A stretch of 64,000 nucleotides of DNA, taken from positions 271,532 to 335,531 of the forward strand of contig WTPW01000442.1 of NCBI GenBank assembly GCA_009809945.1, given 5' to 3'. The position numbers and the translations under genes were made by a program. The stretch comes from Gigaspora margarita. Its lineage: Eukaryota; Glomeromycota; Glomeromycetes; Diversisporales; Gigasporaceae. The notes below the pieces were generated by a model. It did no database searches and was not told the origin of the DNA. It worked only from the letters and a program-made list of their open reading frames with translations. Of the stretch, positions 12,288 through 23,942 are shown piece by piece (position 1 is the first letter of the stretch; every line of letters starts with the position of its first letter).

Positions 12288-13535
12288 TAGGGGGCTTCCA
12301 GAAATTACTAATTTTTGTTATAATAAATTTCAAAATTTTACCCACTTACCCACACCTGATACTCTATTAGCCAATCAAATTTTATATTTTTTTAAAATTT
12401 ATTTATATAGTTCAATTTATGAAATTGATAATAACTATTGCTCTACTGGACCATTTAGATTATTTAACTACCAATATGTTCGTCTCGCTGAGATGATTCT
12501 AACAAGCCCAAAATCATTAAAATCTAATTACAGAATCCCAAGATTATTCAACTTTTGTGTAATTTTAATAGAGTCAAACCTCATAAATGCAATGTGTACA
12601 GACAAGCCTACAACATGCATTTAGAGAGGTATTGCATTTAGAAAGAGCCAATTAAAGTGCAGCTTTAAAGATTTGACTATCAAGTTTGTATAACTTTTAC
12701 TAAAAACTATATTACCTATCTTAAATACTAAAATTTGATTGGCTACGTGCATGTAGAGAGGTAGTATAATATATAAAATTATTTAAAAAAACATGCATTT
12801 ACAGAATATAGAACATGCATTTAGCACTAATAATTTCTTACAGAAAAGACAAAAACGTGTGTGTATTTAGGGAGGTATTGCATTTATGGAGGTTGCATTT
12901 ATAGAGGTCTAACTGTAGTGATTTTTTTAGAATCACTAAATAAATTTCTTTAATATTGAATAACTTTTGATCCACTACCCATTTTGGATAATTTAACTAC
13001 CAAAATGTTCATCTCAGTGAGACGATTCTAACAAGCCCAAAATCACTAAATTCTAATGACAGAATTCCAAGATTGATAAAGATTTTATTATTTGTTTAAC
13101 AATACAGATCTTGGAATCCTGTGATTAGAATTTAGTTGTTTTTAGCTTGTTAGAATCGTCTCACTGAAATGAACATTTTGGTAGTTAAATCATCCAAAAC
13201 GGGCTAGTGGATCAAAAGTTATTTAATATTAAAAAATTTACTTAGTAATTCTAAAAAAAAATCACTATTAAAATTACACAAAAGTTGAATAAAATTGGGA
13301 TCCTGTGATTAGATTTTAACGATTTTGGGCTTGTTAGAATCGTCTCAGTGAGATGAACATTTTGGTAGTTAAATAATCTAAATCAGTCCAGTAGAGCAAT
13401 AATTATTAATAATTTTATAATTTTATACTTTTGGCCAGAATTATAAAATTTTGACCAAAATTATAAATATAACCTGATATTTTTGGGACCCCACCCACCT
13501 ACCAAAAAATTATGTAATTTCTGGAAGCCTCTAAT
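12288..13535. mobile_element. Palindromic non-autonomous element with TCTCAGTGAGA cores
   Basis: The ends read GGGGGCTTCCAGAAATTAC on the left and GAGGCTTCCAGAAATTAC on the inverted right. The interior is a palindrome centred near 13088. It carries four copies of a block containing CTCAGTGAGACGATTCTAAC and AAGCCCAAAATCACTAAA, two per arm, at about 12455, 12988, 13150 and 13340. Removing the MITE at 12571-12915 leaves about 0.9 kb. A related block occurs at 53545-53860. No transposase is present. The flanks read TTA on one side and TAA on the other, so the target duplication is unresolved. Confidence 0.75.
12571..12915. mobile_element. pogo/Tigger-like MITE (TA target site)
   Basis: The right end inverted reads CAGTTAGACCTCTATAAATG, the style of TIR known for pogo-like elements. 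The left end, GAGTCAAACCTCATAAATGC, is a decayed match. TA flanks both sides. The opposite arm of the host palindrome at about 13250-13290 supplies the empty site, and removing the element plus one TA restores it. The interior repeats GCATTTA-GAGGT words. Total length is 345 bp, with no ORF. Confidence 0.85.
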
Positions 13536-14255
13536 ACTTCAACCCCAGTTCTTGCATATATGGATGATAAAAATTTAACAAAATATTATTAACTAAAACT
13601 ACTAGTTAATATATTGCTAAAATCTGTTTGATATTTTGATTTTTTATAAGAAAATTTTAGATAAATATTAGAAAGGCCAATATTTTGAAGAAACTTAGAT
13701 GATATTTTGGTTATTATATTAGAAAAATTTTAATTAGATATTGGCTAATATTAGCTAGCCTATGTTGAATGAAAGTGCGTTGAAATATCAGTGATAGATT
13801 TGTAAGGTTTTGCTATTTGATTTATCATATATGAAATATTAGTAATCAGATATTTGTATATATCAATATCAATATAATAAATTAAACTCAAAACATTAAG
13901 ATCATGAGTGTAAATAGAAATTTTTATTATTCAGATATCCAGATAATCAAAGTGTGTATAATTATATAAGATCTTCTCAGATAAAAATTCTCTGGTTAAT
14001 GACATACAATTTCAATGTATATTATGCCAAGTTTTACTCTAATAATTGACATATAAGAGGATGTGTATTTATATAGTCTTTATTTAAGGATGATTTCATA
14101 TAATATATATTAGATTGTGAACTAAGGACGAGAGCAATCCTTTATATACTTAATCTTTCTCATAATGTTTACGCTAAAAAAGTAATATCTATACTATTAA
14201 TTATGACTTATATATGTTTTCTGGCATGTAAAATTTTATCAAGTTTATACAAGCA
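13536..14255. other. Intergenic, no gene seen
   Basis: AT-rich stretch without coding or obvious repeat structure. Confidence 0.45.
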
Positions 14256-14263
14256 CCAGTATA

Positions 14264-14534
14264 TATAGATGGTGGTGAAATTACTTTTCTTAATGAAAAT
14301 TTTTTGTAGAAATTGTTGAAATTATTTGATATTAAAATTGGTGAAATTGGTGAAATTAATTTTTTAATATCAAAAATTAATTTAAATTATATAAAAAATT
14401 AACTAAAACTAAACTAAATCAAATGCAATAGTTGTTTTATAATTAATTTATAAAAATGTTAAAAATTTTGAAATTTTTGTTGAAAATATTGTTAAAATTA
14501 AAAAAAATAAAAATGAATTTCACTGCCATCTATA
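14264..14534. mobile_element. MITE with 8-bp duplication CCAGTATA
   Basis: The ends read TATAGATGGTGGTGAAATT on the left and TATAGATGGCAGTGAAATTC on the inverted right. The exact 8-bp repeat CCAGTATA flanks it at 14256-14263 and 14535-14542. The 271-bp interior is almost only A and T. An 8-bp duplication fits hAT-like transposition, though the TIR does not start with the usual CA. Confidence 0.75.
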
Positions 14535-14944
14535 CCAGTATATACAAACACAAGGTATGTGTAGTAATTCTGGTCAATCAAAATTTATTAGCTAAGCTTA
14601 GCTGATAAATTTTGGTCAGCTTAGTCTGCTTAGCCAATTTTCTAATCGGGTCTCAACTAGATTGTTATACAACTAATTGATTTTTTTTATATAATGATCT
14701 ATGTTACACCTGATCAAGAAACTTGACAAAAATTACAGTTATGCTTACAAGAACTAGTTCCAGGGCCGGCCCTTTAATAGTCCCACAGTCCTTATCAGTC
14801 CCAGTCAGGGACCGGTCCTGAACCAGTCTTTTTTAGAACTGATGCATCCATAGTTATTAATTTGTTAATAAATTATATTAGTTTTGAGTAGTCAAATATA
14901 TATTATATGATCTATGACAAATATATAGCATAATAGGGTGCAAC

Positions 14945-15345
14945 AAATAAATTTATCCTCTAAAAAAATTTAAAATAAAAAAAGAAATATTTAAAAAAAT
15001 AAATATATAAAGAAAAAAATTAAAAAAAGTTTAAAAAAAAAGTAAAATAAAAATAAGTATTAAAAAATTAAAAAAAAAATTATTAAAAAAAAAAATAAAA
15101 AAGGGATAAAAAATTAAAAACAATATTAAAAAAAATTAAAAAAGTTTAAGTTTAAAAAAAAAAATAAAAAAAAGTATTAAAATTTTTTAAAAAAAAGTTT
15201 AAAAAAAAATTAAAAAAAAAATAAATAAAAAAAATTAAAAATAAAAAATCAGAAATAAATAAAAAAAAATTTAAAAAAAAAATTTAAAAATAATTTAAAA
15301 AAAAATTTATAAAAAAAAGAATAAAAAAAAAGAATTATATAATTT
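14945..15345. repeat. A-rich low-complexity tract
   Basis: About 400 bp are made almost only of runs of A broken by single T or G, all on one strand. No ORF is present. It might be an expanded poly(A) tail, but no retroelement body adjoins it. Confidence 0.7.
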
Positions 15346-15720
15346 AGCGCAAATGCACTATAGTGCACCCATGTGATTACCAATTAGATTTTAAGATCAG
15401 ATGTAACATGAAATTGAAAAAATATAGTGATGTTTTAAAAAATCAATTGTAGCTCATAACTTTGCTTATAAAATCTCTTTTTATATTTTAACAAAAAAAA
15501 TTTCCAACCAAATTTTGGGTAAAGCTTTGCAATAATATTACTATGATAATAAATATTCTATCGATTATCACTTTTCATGCAAATATCACAATCAATTTTT
15601 TGATTGGTTAATGATCATGTTTTGATCATTGTATGTGATAAAATCAACATTTGTGGAACAAATGTAAAATTTGATTAGATTTTTTGGGGCTTTTTTTCGA
15701 TAAATTGTTAGGTTAGGGAA

Positions 15721-15868
15721 GTGTCAGATATCAGCTGATATCGTAGGGTGGGGGGGATGGTAGACAAAATCTCAGGTCTAAATATACACATATAACCAAT
15801 CAGAATAACTAAATTTCTCAGGAGGGGGGTGGGCTCTATAGTAAACTGATCTCAGCTAATTCTGACAC
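15721..15868. mobile_element. Small inverted-repeat element
   Basis: GTGTCAGATATCAGCTGA on the left pairs with the inverted right end GTGTCAGAATTAGCTGA, and G-rich runs follow in both arms. The perfect 14-bp palindrome ATATCAGCTGATAT lies at the left end. Class and boundaries are uncertain. Confidence 0.5.
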
Positions 15869-16074
15869 GCGAAAATTTGATCCTAAAAATTAACAAAGCA
15901 ACTAACAAAAGATCTTTTTTGATGTCTAGATAAGTTAAAAACCAATAAAACTCAATAAAAGAGCTATGCTAAGCTGTAGAAAGAAGTACTTTTACCATTT
16001 GTTGAAATACTTGGGTGTTTTAAGATGAGTTGGGATGGGTTGGTAACTATCAATGGTAAATTTGGAAGCTAATT

Positions 16075-16190
16075 TTCAAAAAAATGGCCTTTTAAACCTA
16101 CATTTGGCTTATAATTTAATACATGAATTTCGTAATTTTCTATGTAACTAATTATAAATGCAAAGCTGGTTAAAAAGGCCGTTTTTGTGA
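16075..16190. repeat. Inverted repeat around AAAAATGGCCTTTT
   Basis: The left arm AAAAATGGCCTTTTAAACC is mirrored by GGTTAAAAAGGCCGTTTTT on the right, with a loop of about 70 bp. It could be a short MITE. No duplication was found. Confidence 0.5.
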
Positions 16191-16348
16191 CAATTCGCTC
16201 TGTAATAAATTTTCGTGTAAAATTTTTTTTTGATAATCATAATTGGTCGATTATGGAGTCAAAACAAATCGATAATTCATGTAACCAATTACATGGCAGC
16301 TTACTCGGGTAAAACGAGTAAGATGTTATACCCGGGTATATCAATATA

Positions 16349-16598
16349 TGGGGTGAAGTCAATAGAAAACAGGCAAATTGTTTTTATTAACTTTTTTTAA
16401 AATTTTGAATTGAAATATCTTAGCAATTATCAAATCAAATTTAATAAAAATTTTTTTATTTTAATTTAATAACTATATAGATTTAGAATAAAAAAAACTT
16501 TTATTAGATTTGGTTTGATAATTGTTAAGATATTTCGATCTAAAGTTTAAAACTTTTAATTAGAAAATATTTGCCTGTTTTCTATTGACCTCCCCCCA
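16349..16598. mobile_element. Tc1/mariner-like MITE, copy 2 (TA target site)
   Basis: Same family and length (250 bp) as 1945-2195. The left TIR is TGGGGTGAAGTCAATAGAAA and the right end is the inverted equivalent with CCCCCC. TA flanks both sides. It sits in a local palindrome (TCAATA / TATTGA), with further ACCCG and CGAGTAA words outside, so the target itself was probably an older inverted repeat. Confidence 0.85.
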
Positions 16599-16960
16599 TA
16601 TATTGATTACCGAGTAACCCGTGGGTTTACTCGCCAGTTAACCGAGTAACGTTTTTTGGCCGAGTACAATCACTAAACTAATCATATACTTATATTGTTT
16701 AAAGCTAATGTTTTAAAGTATTTTGGTAGGAATCCTCCATCAGTGTGCACATGTTTGATCATGGGATAATTTTTGCTATAAACAACAATAAAATGAAGTG
16801 TCAAGATAATAAGACTATAATAAGTATGCATGCTTTTCTCTGGACACGATTGATCCAAATAAACAAGTACAAAATCTATTTATAAGAGACATTAGATATC
16901 ATTAGATACCACTCATGTGATGAAAATTTTATTTAGTTTATAAATAAATAGCTATTATTA

Positions 16961-19494
16961 TTAAAATACTTGTCTAACGTTTACATTAATACGTGTTGTT
17001 GACATAAAATCACCATAAATGTCCCATTCCGGATCTTCCACATTGTTAGGAGCCAGATACGTAGGAAGGGTTTCTTCAAGAATTCGTGGAACACCTTTAA
17101 ATTGAAAAATATACTAAATTAAAAATTTTTTTTTTTGAAATAAAAGCGATTTAAGTGTTAACGATATACAAACCATGAAAACACCCTCGACTAGGTCCAC
17201 ACATTATTGAAATGTCTCCGCTACGCAAATATAATGCCAAAGGGGCAGTCTCGCGCGTTGTACCGCCGATCAAAAAAATACATGAATGTCCAAAACTAAA
17301 GCATTTATTTATCAGAATGAATTAGATTGTAAACAAAGCTTCAATATGAATATTTTTTAGAATACCTAAAAGATATTAAGGGAGCATCCATATTTATTTC
17401 GCTTCGGTCAACATGTGCCATTAAATTGTCTTTAAGTTGATAATAATTAACTACACCAGCTTCTGGTTTCCATTTTTTCACATCATATTTGTGAACAAAA
17501 CTATCATCTGGATAACCAAGTCCATCTATTGCTTTGACCACTGCAGTTGTTAAATCATTAATGTCTTGAGGAAATTGGAATCGACGATCAAAATGATATG
17601 ATTTTGTAGACCAATGATATTGATATCCCAATGTGATCCATCTTAATTTACGAATTAATTGTGATGGTGGTAGTATAGAAACAGTGGGAGATGGTGAAGG
17701 ATCTGGCTTGTCTTTGTTTATGGTAGTTAATTTTGTGGATTTTGGTGATTCATCGTCATCGTCTGTATATCGCATGTCACTATTTTTATTAGTTGAAGTG
17801 GCCTTTAAAGGGATGAAGCATTCTTTATCATTTTCATCCAATATATTATTAAAAACCTTTTCGTAAAGTTCCCAAAGTCCTTGTTTAGGTAAAATATAAT
17901 GAGTATCAAGATTAGAAATATTTGGATGCTTTGTAAAATCTTTTAGACATCGTTTGATTACATTTTTTTGTGCGTCTGGCGTAAATGGATTACGAATAAA
18001 TATAAATCCTATAATAGATAAGGGATGAATTAATATTAGGGAAATTACATATTTTTATAAGGGCCCGAAAATGAAAATAATTACATATAAGGGTCCAAAG
18101 TGAAAATAATTACATATAAGAGACCAAAAATTTGAAAATTTTTACAATTAAGCGCCAAAATATTTTTGCGTTATAACGATAATGATTCTTTGAATGTCAT
18201 CATCGTATATATGTACTACTTTATACATTATATATTATACTCTCTTTTCGCTTAATAAAACTTTCTTTTAACCAAGATACAGTTTGACTAGGTTAAGCAC
18301 GATATTTACCAGCATTTGTAAATAATGTTTATTCGGTTCTAAACCAAATAAGTCTATCCTATACCAGGACTAGTTATAAAACATGAATCACATTTCATGA
18401 AGGTTACTACACATTAATCGAAGTTATTAGAACCGCAAAATTCATTTGTATTCGTAGAGAAGTTAAATTAACTTCTAGAAATTGGCAAAAATAGTTATAA
18501 TCATGCAAGACGCTAAGAGAATAAAAATACTGATTAAAACGAGCAGAAGTCTTTTTCGATTTTTAACAGCTGCCCTACCTTGTTTAAGTGCGTTTGGCGA
18601 ATAATATGTAAATTTCTAATTATGTTATATAATTGGAATTTTACTTTGTATTCGCAACGCAGGAAGATGCTCTCCTTACACAAACCCGAGTTACACTTGA
18701 CGCACCCCAACGCACTCTCGACGCACTAAACAAGATTAAAAATCGAAAAAGACCTCTACTATTAAAACGTACACGCCACTCTTATATCGACATTTTTGAG
18801 ACATTAGTAAAAAAATTCAAAATGTCGATACAGTGAATTATACTGACATTTTATATTAAAATTTTGAAATGAATTGTCTGTATAGAAAGATTTTACTATT
18901 ATGTCGTTATAATCTGATGTTGATATAACCAGAGCGACGTGTAATCTGTTTAACTATCAAAAGAAAATTATATTTAACGTTAAAAAAACTTACAATCAAC
19001 AAATTTGGATCCTTAATTGTAATATTTTTCAAATTTTGGGTCCTAATATGTAATTATTTTTTGTTTGAGCCCTTATATGTAATTATTTTCATTTTTCGGG
19101 CACTTATATGTAATTTTCCCATTAATATTCTTGGAATAACTGGTCTAAATATAAAATTTTCCATGAACAATACATTACCTGGTAAATCTTTAAATAAATA
19201 AGCCTTTTTTCTTTCTATGTATTCACCATCCTTACATTTTCCAAATAAATTTTCGCATTCTTCACCTAAATCAACAGCTAATTCTACTTCAATTACTTTA
19301 TTTTTAATTTCATCTATGCAATTTTCTAAATTATAAAAATCAATCACACTACTAAAATCTGGTGGAGGTAAACGTGATTTAAAATTCCTTTCAGCATCCC
19401 GAAATGGTGTTTTAGTAGCAAATGATGATGATTTGTTAAGACGAGATTGAAGTTGTTTTTGTTCCAATTTTTGTTGCCGTCTAGATTTAATCAT
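16961..19494 (-). CDS. ALKBH1: AlkB homologue 1 (ALKBH1-type Fe(II)/2-oxoglutarate dioxygenase)
   Basis: Four exons on the minus strand (19494-19179, 18008-17366, 17295-17174, 17094-16961) join in frame at GT-AG sites into 404 residues, close to human ALKBH1 (389). ALKBH1 proteins are nucleic-acid demethylases acting on tRNA and DNA, in the nucleus or mitochondria. Visible signatures are LPGFIFIRNPF across the exon 1/2 joint, LRWITLGYQYHWSTKSYHFD, and the iron-binding HVDRSE (His304, Asp306). SGDISIMCGPSRGCFHGVPR follows, with distal His360. The 2-oxoglutarate-binding RINVNVRQV (Arg395, Arg401) lies at the C-terminus. A Ser/Pro/Asp-rich insert precedes LRWITL. I chose the start at MIKSRRQQ. 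An in-frame Met 38 codons upstream would add a hydrophobic stretch foreign to the family. Intron 1 carries a 1.08 kb transposon but its splice sites are intact. The gene diverges from the GH92 gene across 357 bp. Confidence 0.93.
18038..19120. mobile_element. MULE-like non-autonomous element in ALKBH1 intron 1
   Basis: Long TIRs (GGGAAAATTACATATAAGTG in the inverted right end, repeated ATAATTACATATAAGGG words) enclose a foldback interior centred near 18585. Blocks such as AATCGAAAAAGAC and CGCACT-AAACAAG occur in both arms. The 9-bp repeat ATTAATATT flanks it at 18029-18037 and 19121-19129, which is typical of Mutator-like elements. Excision of the element plus one repeat leaves a 78-bp intron with donor GTAATG and acceptor TTATAG. 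The 67-residue ORF inside looks fortuitous. Confidence 0.85.
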
Positions 19495-19851
19495 TTGCGC
19501 GCAAATAATAAGTAAATATAAGTATACGTAGATCAATAAAAAAAAATTTGATGATGCATTATGTATTTGATCCGATATGTCACGTGAACTTAATAACGAT
19601 TGGTGCATAGCACATAATTACGTATATGCACAGTACGACATAGTGATATAAATATTTTGATTCACGATTGAATTTTCCTACATCCTTTTTGGATTGTAAT
19701 CTCCCTTTAATTCGGAATAGTGTAATACATACACATACGTGCGGGGAATTCATAATAAATGGTTGCAAAGATAACATTGAATATATGTTAAACTCTTTCT
19801 TTTGTATAAAAATTTATATCAATTAATTTTTTTTTTAGTGATATAATAAAA
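19495..19851. promoter_or_regulatory. Divergent promoter region, ALKBH1 / GH92 gene
   Basis: This 357-bp stretch lies between two oppositely transcribed start codons. AT-rich TATA-like words occur at about 19645 (GATATAAATATT) and just before the GH92 start (GATATAATAAAA). No specific factor site is claimed. The short spacing suggests that the two genes share control, which is an inference from layout only. Confidence 0.5.
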
Positions 19852-22800
19852 ATGTGGACATTTAAGAAAAAGGGTTTTAAATCAACATATATTTTTATAA
19901 TCATAGCAACATTAATCCTTGTATCATTATTTACAATATCAACTTTTGATAAAAAATTTGGGTTTTCATTTTATTATTCTACGTCGTCGTCATCATCATC
20001 ATCGATAATTAAACCAAAAATTCAGGAAAAGAGTGAATGGTTAACGAATTTCGTTGATCCTTTAATTGGTATTGAAAATGGTATGTCAAATGAGATTTTC
20101 TCTAGATATACTTGAAATTCTGATATTTTCTGATGAAATCAATTGGGATGTTTCATAATGGGTGATTAGGAGACGTGTTTCCTGGTCCTTGTTTACCATT
20201 TGGTGTTGTAAAAGTTGGAATTGATACTTACGATACTGGGTTTGTCTAAATATTCTTTTTAATATGATTTGATAATTAAAATTTCAAATTATATTTACTG
20301 TTTGGTTTGCAGATATACTGTTGATGGAGCTGTTACAGGAATAAGTCGTATGTAATTTTTTTTTAAAAATTCAAAGAAATTTTATATCCTTATTTTTTAC
20401 TTTATTATTTTATTTATTTATTTTTTATTTTTTTCATTCTTTTTCTAAAAGATTTGCACATTAGTGGGTCAGGTGAACTATCTTTATGTTAAAAATCACA
20501 TGATTTTTTATATCTACTTTTAAACCATTCTTAATTCATGAAAATATAGATACAGATGGATCTAAATATGGTGTAATCAGTCAATTCCCATTTGTTAATT
20601 CCATGGAATCATTCGATTTGAAGAATTACTCTTCGATACGTTCACTAGAACATTTTGAAGTTGGTTACTCCAGAATTGGATTAAAGCGTTATAATCTTGT
20701 TGTTGAGTTAACAGCGAGTAGGAGAGCAGCATTGCATAAATATATTTTTCCACCATTAATTAATGGATCTCATGTAATGATTGATTTATCTCATATAAAT
20801 TCTTAGTAAGTAATTTAATTGTTGATAGTCTTTTCTAAGCTTAATATTTATTAGCTGATAAAAATGATCAAATTGGATAATAGTGGAAAATATGTTTCTG
20901 GAGAAATTTCTGTAACTTTAAATGAAATGAAAGGTTTTGGTCGTTACAAAGATTGGTGGTTTGGTCCTGAATATTCCGTATATTTTTGTTCTCAATTTGA
21001 CAAAAATGCTTCAGAGTATTATACATTTTGGAATGGGATAATTACATCAAATTCTAGCTATCAAACTAGTGGAATTTATCCTATTGGTGCTATTCTGGCA
21101 TTTGATACCACAAAAGGATCTGTAATCAAATCTCGAGTTGGTATATCATTTATTTCTGTGGATCAAGCATGTAAAAACGCGCAAGAAGAGATACCGAATT
21201 GGGATTTTGATTTAACAAAGGAAAAGGCGGTTGAAGCTTGGGAAGTGGAACTTGAGAAAATTCAAGTTGCTGGTGGAACTGACGATTTGAAAAAAATATT
21301 TTATTCGAATTTATACAGAACAATGATTATTCCAAGTGATCGGTAAAGTGGATATCAATAACTTTTAGTCGTTATATATGTATTTATAAAGTTAATGAGT
21401 TTGTTCATTTTGCAGTACGGAAGAAAACCCGAAATGGGTATCTTTTGATAAAAAGGGTAGAATTATACCTAATTATGATGATTTTCTCACATTAGTAAAT
21501 TTTCTTTCCTCGAATGTTATGTCTGTATTACTACATTCCATGCAAATCATTGATTTTCATACCCTATTTTCTTAATATTTGACTTAAATAGCGTAGCACC
21601 TTCAGGTAAATCGTATCTTTAAATACAAACTTTATTTCTTAAATGAAAATCATAAACAAATATATAATTTCTATTCGATTATAAAAGAACTACAGTCCCA
21701 CTATTCACATTATTCCAACAACAACGAATTATTGATATTACACGTTCGCTTATTGACATATATCGTCATGCAGAATATATGCCTAATGGGCGTTGTGGTA
21801 TGGCCAATGGAATTGCGCAAGGTGGCTCTAGCTCTGATATGGTTTTGGTAAATAATCTAACATTGCAATAATTCTAGTAATAATCTTTTCAATTAATATT
21901 TTTAAATCAAATAAATCGTTTAATGTACTTTCAACAGGCTGAAATATTTTTAAAGGAAATTGGCAAGGATGTAATTAATTGGGAATTTGGATATAAAGCT
22001 TTACTGAAAAACGCTGAGTCAGACCCATACTCTCATGGTTCATATGAAGGACGAAAAAACCTTAGATATTATGTTGACCAGGGATACATACCTTCTAATG
22101 CTTATGGTAATCCATGTAGTAGAACATTGGAATATTCAGTAAATGATTATGCAATCTCACTAGTTGCTAAAGGTTAGATAATTTTGTACATTGTCAATCG
22201 TTATATATATACGTGTCGCGCCCAAAGTTGCAGATATAAGATCTTCTTGCATGCATTCAGCAGTATGTTGAGTTTGTGTAACTTCGGACACGACATATAT
22301 AGTATATAGTATATATCTTTATTTTATTTAATTAATTAATGTAAAATTTTATACGTATAGGTTTAGGTAAAACCAAGGATTATATTAAGTATAAAACTCG
22401 TGGAAAAAATTGGCAGAACTTATGGTGTCCTGATAAGACTGTTAAAAGTTCGTTAAGATTCTTATTTTTATTCGATAATTCTTGTATAATAACTGGTCTA
22501 ATAATAGCACAGATATCACTGGGTTTATTTTACCTAGACTTCGTAGCGGATCATTCGACACTTCTTCGGACGTACTTGATGAAGAATATAATTTCTTTGG
22601 AGGATCTGCATGGGAATATAGTTTAGACATTCCACATGGTCTGTACAGTACATTAGTCGAATTGTTATTTATATATTTGCTTTTACAATTTACCCATTAA
22701 TTAGATTCATTTATTTATACGTCATTTTTTTCAATTCATCAAATATTTGATTGCTTATTTTAGACGTGAAAACATTAATTCAACTTTCTGGTGGGATGGC

Positions 22801-23138
22801 AGAATTTGAAAAGAGACTTGATTTAACATTCTCTAACTCAACCTATGAGACATCATTATTCAGATTCGGAAACGTACACAGTTTCTTTCATCCTTGTCTA
22901 TATCATTTTATTGGTAAACAATGGAAAAGTGCAAGTATTATCAGAGATATATTAGAAAAGAAGTATAAAATAGAAAATCTTCCTGGTAAGTTTAATTTAC
23001 GTATGTAAAATAATATAATATTCTATATCATTGGAGTCACATATAATGATTAAGTAGTCTGTACTATACTATCGTGTGATTTTAGTTCAATTTTTCAAAT
23101 CGCCAAACTTTTTGATACAAGAGTTTTTTTTTTTTTTA

Positions 23139-23182
<44 letters not shown>

Positions 23183-23942
23183 GATTGGTAAATTTATAGA
23201 GCAACTTAATCTATAAAATAATTTTTTGCATTCAGTTTCATACGGGATTCAAAACTTCCGTGGGGCGATATTTTAAAAATCTGGCGAATAACTTTACAAG
23301 AACAAAGTCATCAGCCAATTTATTAATATCTTAGTTATATAATTATTTGAAAGGTTCAAAGATGCCCGATGTTAATCACACGATAGCCGAGCATAGATTG
23401 CTTTTACTTAAATTAGATTATTATTTTGCACTATGTTTTTTTTCCTTTTTACTAAATTATAATATTTATGTTATAGACGATGCTTCTGATGCATTGAGTA
23501 GTTGGTTTATTTTCCACGCGATAGGGATCTATCCAATGTGAGTTATTATTCAGACATAAAAAAAAAACATTTTTTTGAATCATTTTAACTAATATAGATT
23601 ATATACAGGGCGGGTCAAGACATTTATTTAATAAACTCACCACAATTTTCAAATATAACAATCCAAATGTCACCAACAACTCAGTTCATAATCAAAGTCA
23701 CAAATTTAAATATTAGAAATATATATATTCGGAGTGTAAAACTTAATGGTAAAGATTGGAAGATGAGTTGGTTTAGACATAAAGAAATTGAAAATGGTGG
23801 AATACTCGAATTAGAAATGGGAAATGAGCCAAGTAAGAAATGGCCTGGTGATTTTAATAATATAAATGATGAAAATCAGAATAATGATAGTGAAAGTTGG
23901 AAATTTGTACCCCCACCTAGTTCTGATGATGATGAAGTTTAA
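19852..23942 (+). CDS. GH92 alpha-mannosidase-like, membrane-anchored, possibly degenerate
   Basis: GH92 enzymes are calcium-dependent exo-alpha-mannosidases. Fifteen exons give about 805 residues: 19852-20080, 20170-20239, 20313-20347, 20452-20472, 20550-20805, 20855-21342, 21416-21494, 21592-21605, 21688-21847, 21938-22172, 22361-22447, 22513-22638, 22764-22985, 23477-23537, 23609-23942. All joints keep phase except exon 5/6. An N-terminal segment (STYIFIIIATLILVSLF) predicts a type II membrane anchor. Family blocks in order are FVDPLIGIENGDVFPGPCLP, HLHISGS, YRTMIIPSD, YMPNGRCGMANGIAQGGSSS, SRTLEYSVNDYAI, FGGSAWEY, DIPHD, LPGDDASDALSSWFIFHAIG and a C-terminal beta domain. Odd points: with the strong donor GTAAGT at 20806 exon 6 is out of frame, while a weaker donor at 20774 restores frame but removes VMIDLSHINS. 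The usual GNEP block, which holds the catalytic acid, reads GNVHS. WDTFR reads RSTFR. So it is a diverged paralogue or an early pseudogene. Confidence 0.85.
22202..22302. repeat. Small inverted repeat in intron 10 of the GH92 gene
   Basis: ACGTGTCGCGCCCAAAGTTGC pairs imperfectly with the inverted right arm ATGTCGTGTCCGAAGTTAC. At about 100 bp it could be a mini-MITE within the intron. It does not touch the splice sites. Confidence 0.5.
23147..23177. repeat. (AT)n microsatellite in intron 13 of the GH92 gene
   Basis: About 15 AT units follow a T-run and an A-run inside the unusually long intron 22986-23476 (491 bp). The other introns of the gene are mostly 55-190 bp. Confidence 0.85.

Noticed and set aside
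14945-15345. Lys/Asn-rich coding region
   Set aside because: Pure A-rich low complexity with frequent stops in all frames.
17633-17866. Plus-strand ORF opposite ALKBH1 exon 2
   Set aside because: It is the antisense shadow of the Ser/Asp-rich exon.
18633-18836. 67-residue ORF inside the ALKBH1 intron
   Set aside because: It lies across one arm of the foldback insert, and its Arg/Thr-rich text mirrors the repeat rather than a protein family.
19492-19608. Upstream start for ALKBH1 adding 38 residues with a hydrophobic helix
   Set aside because: The family has no such N-terminus, and the stretch overlaps the likely promoter/5' UTR.
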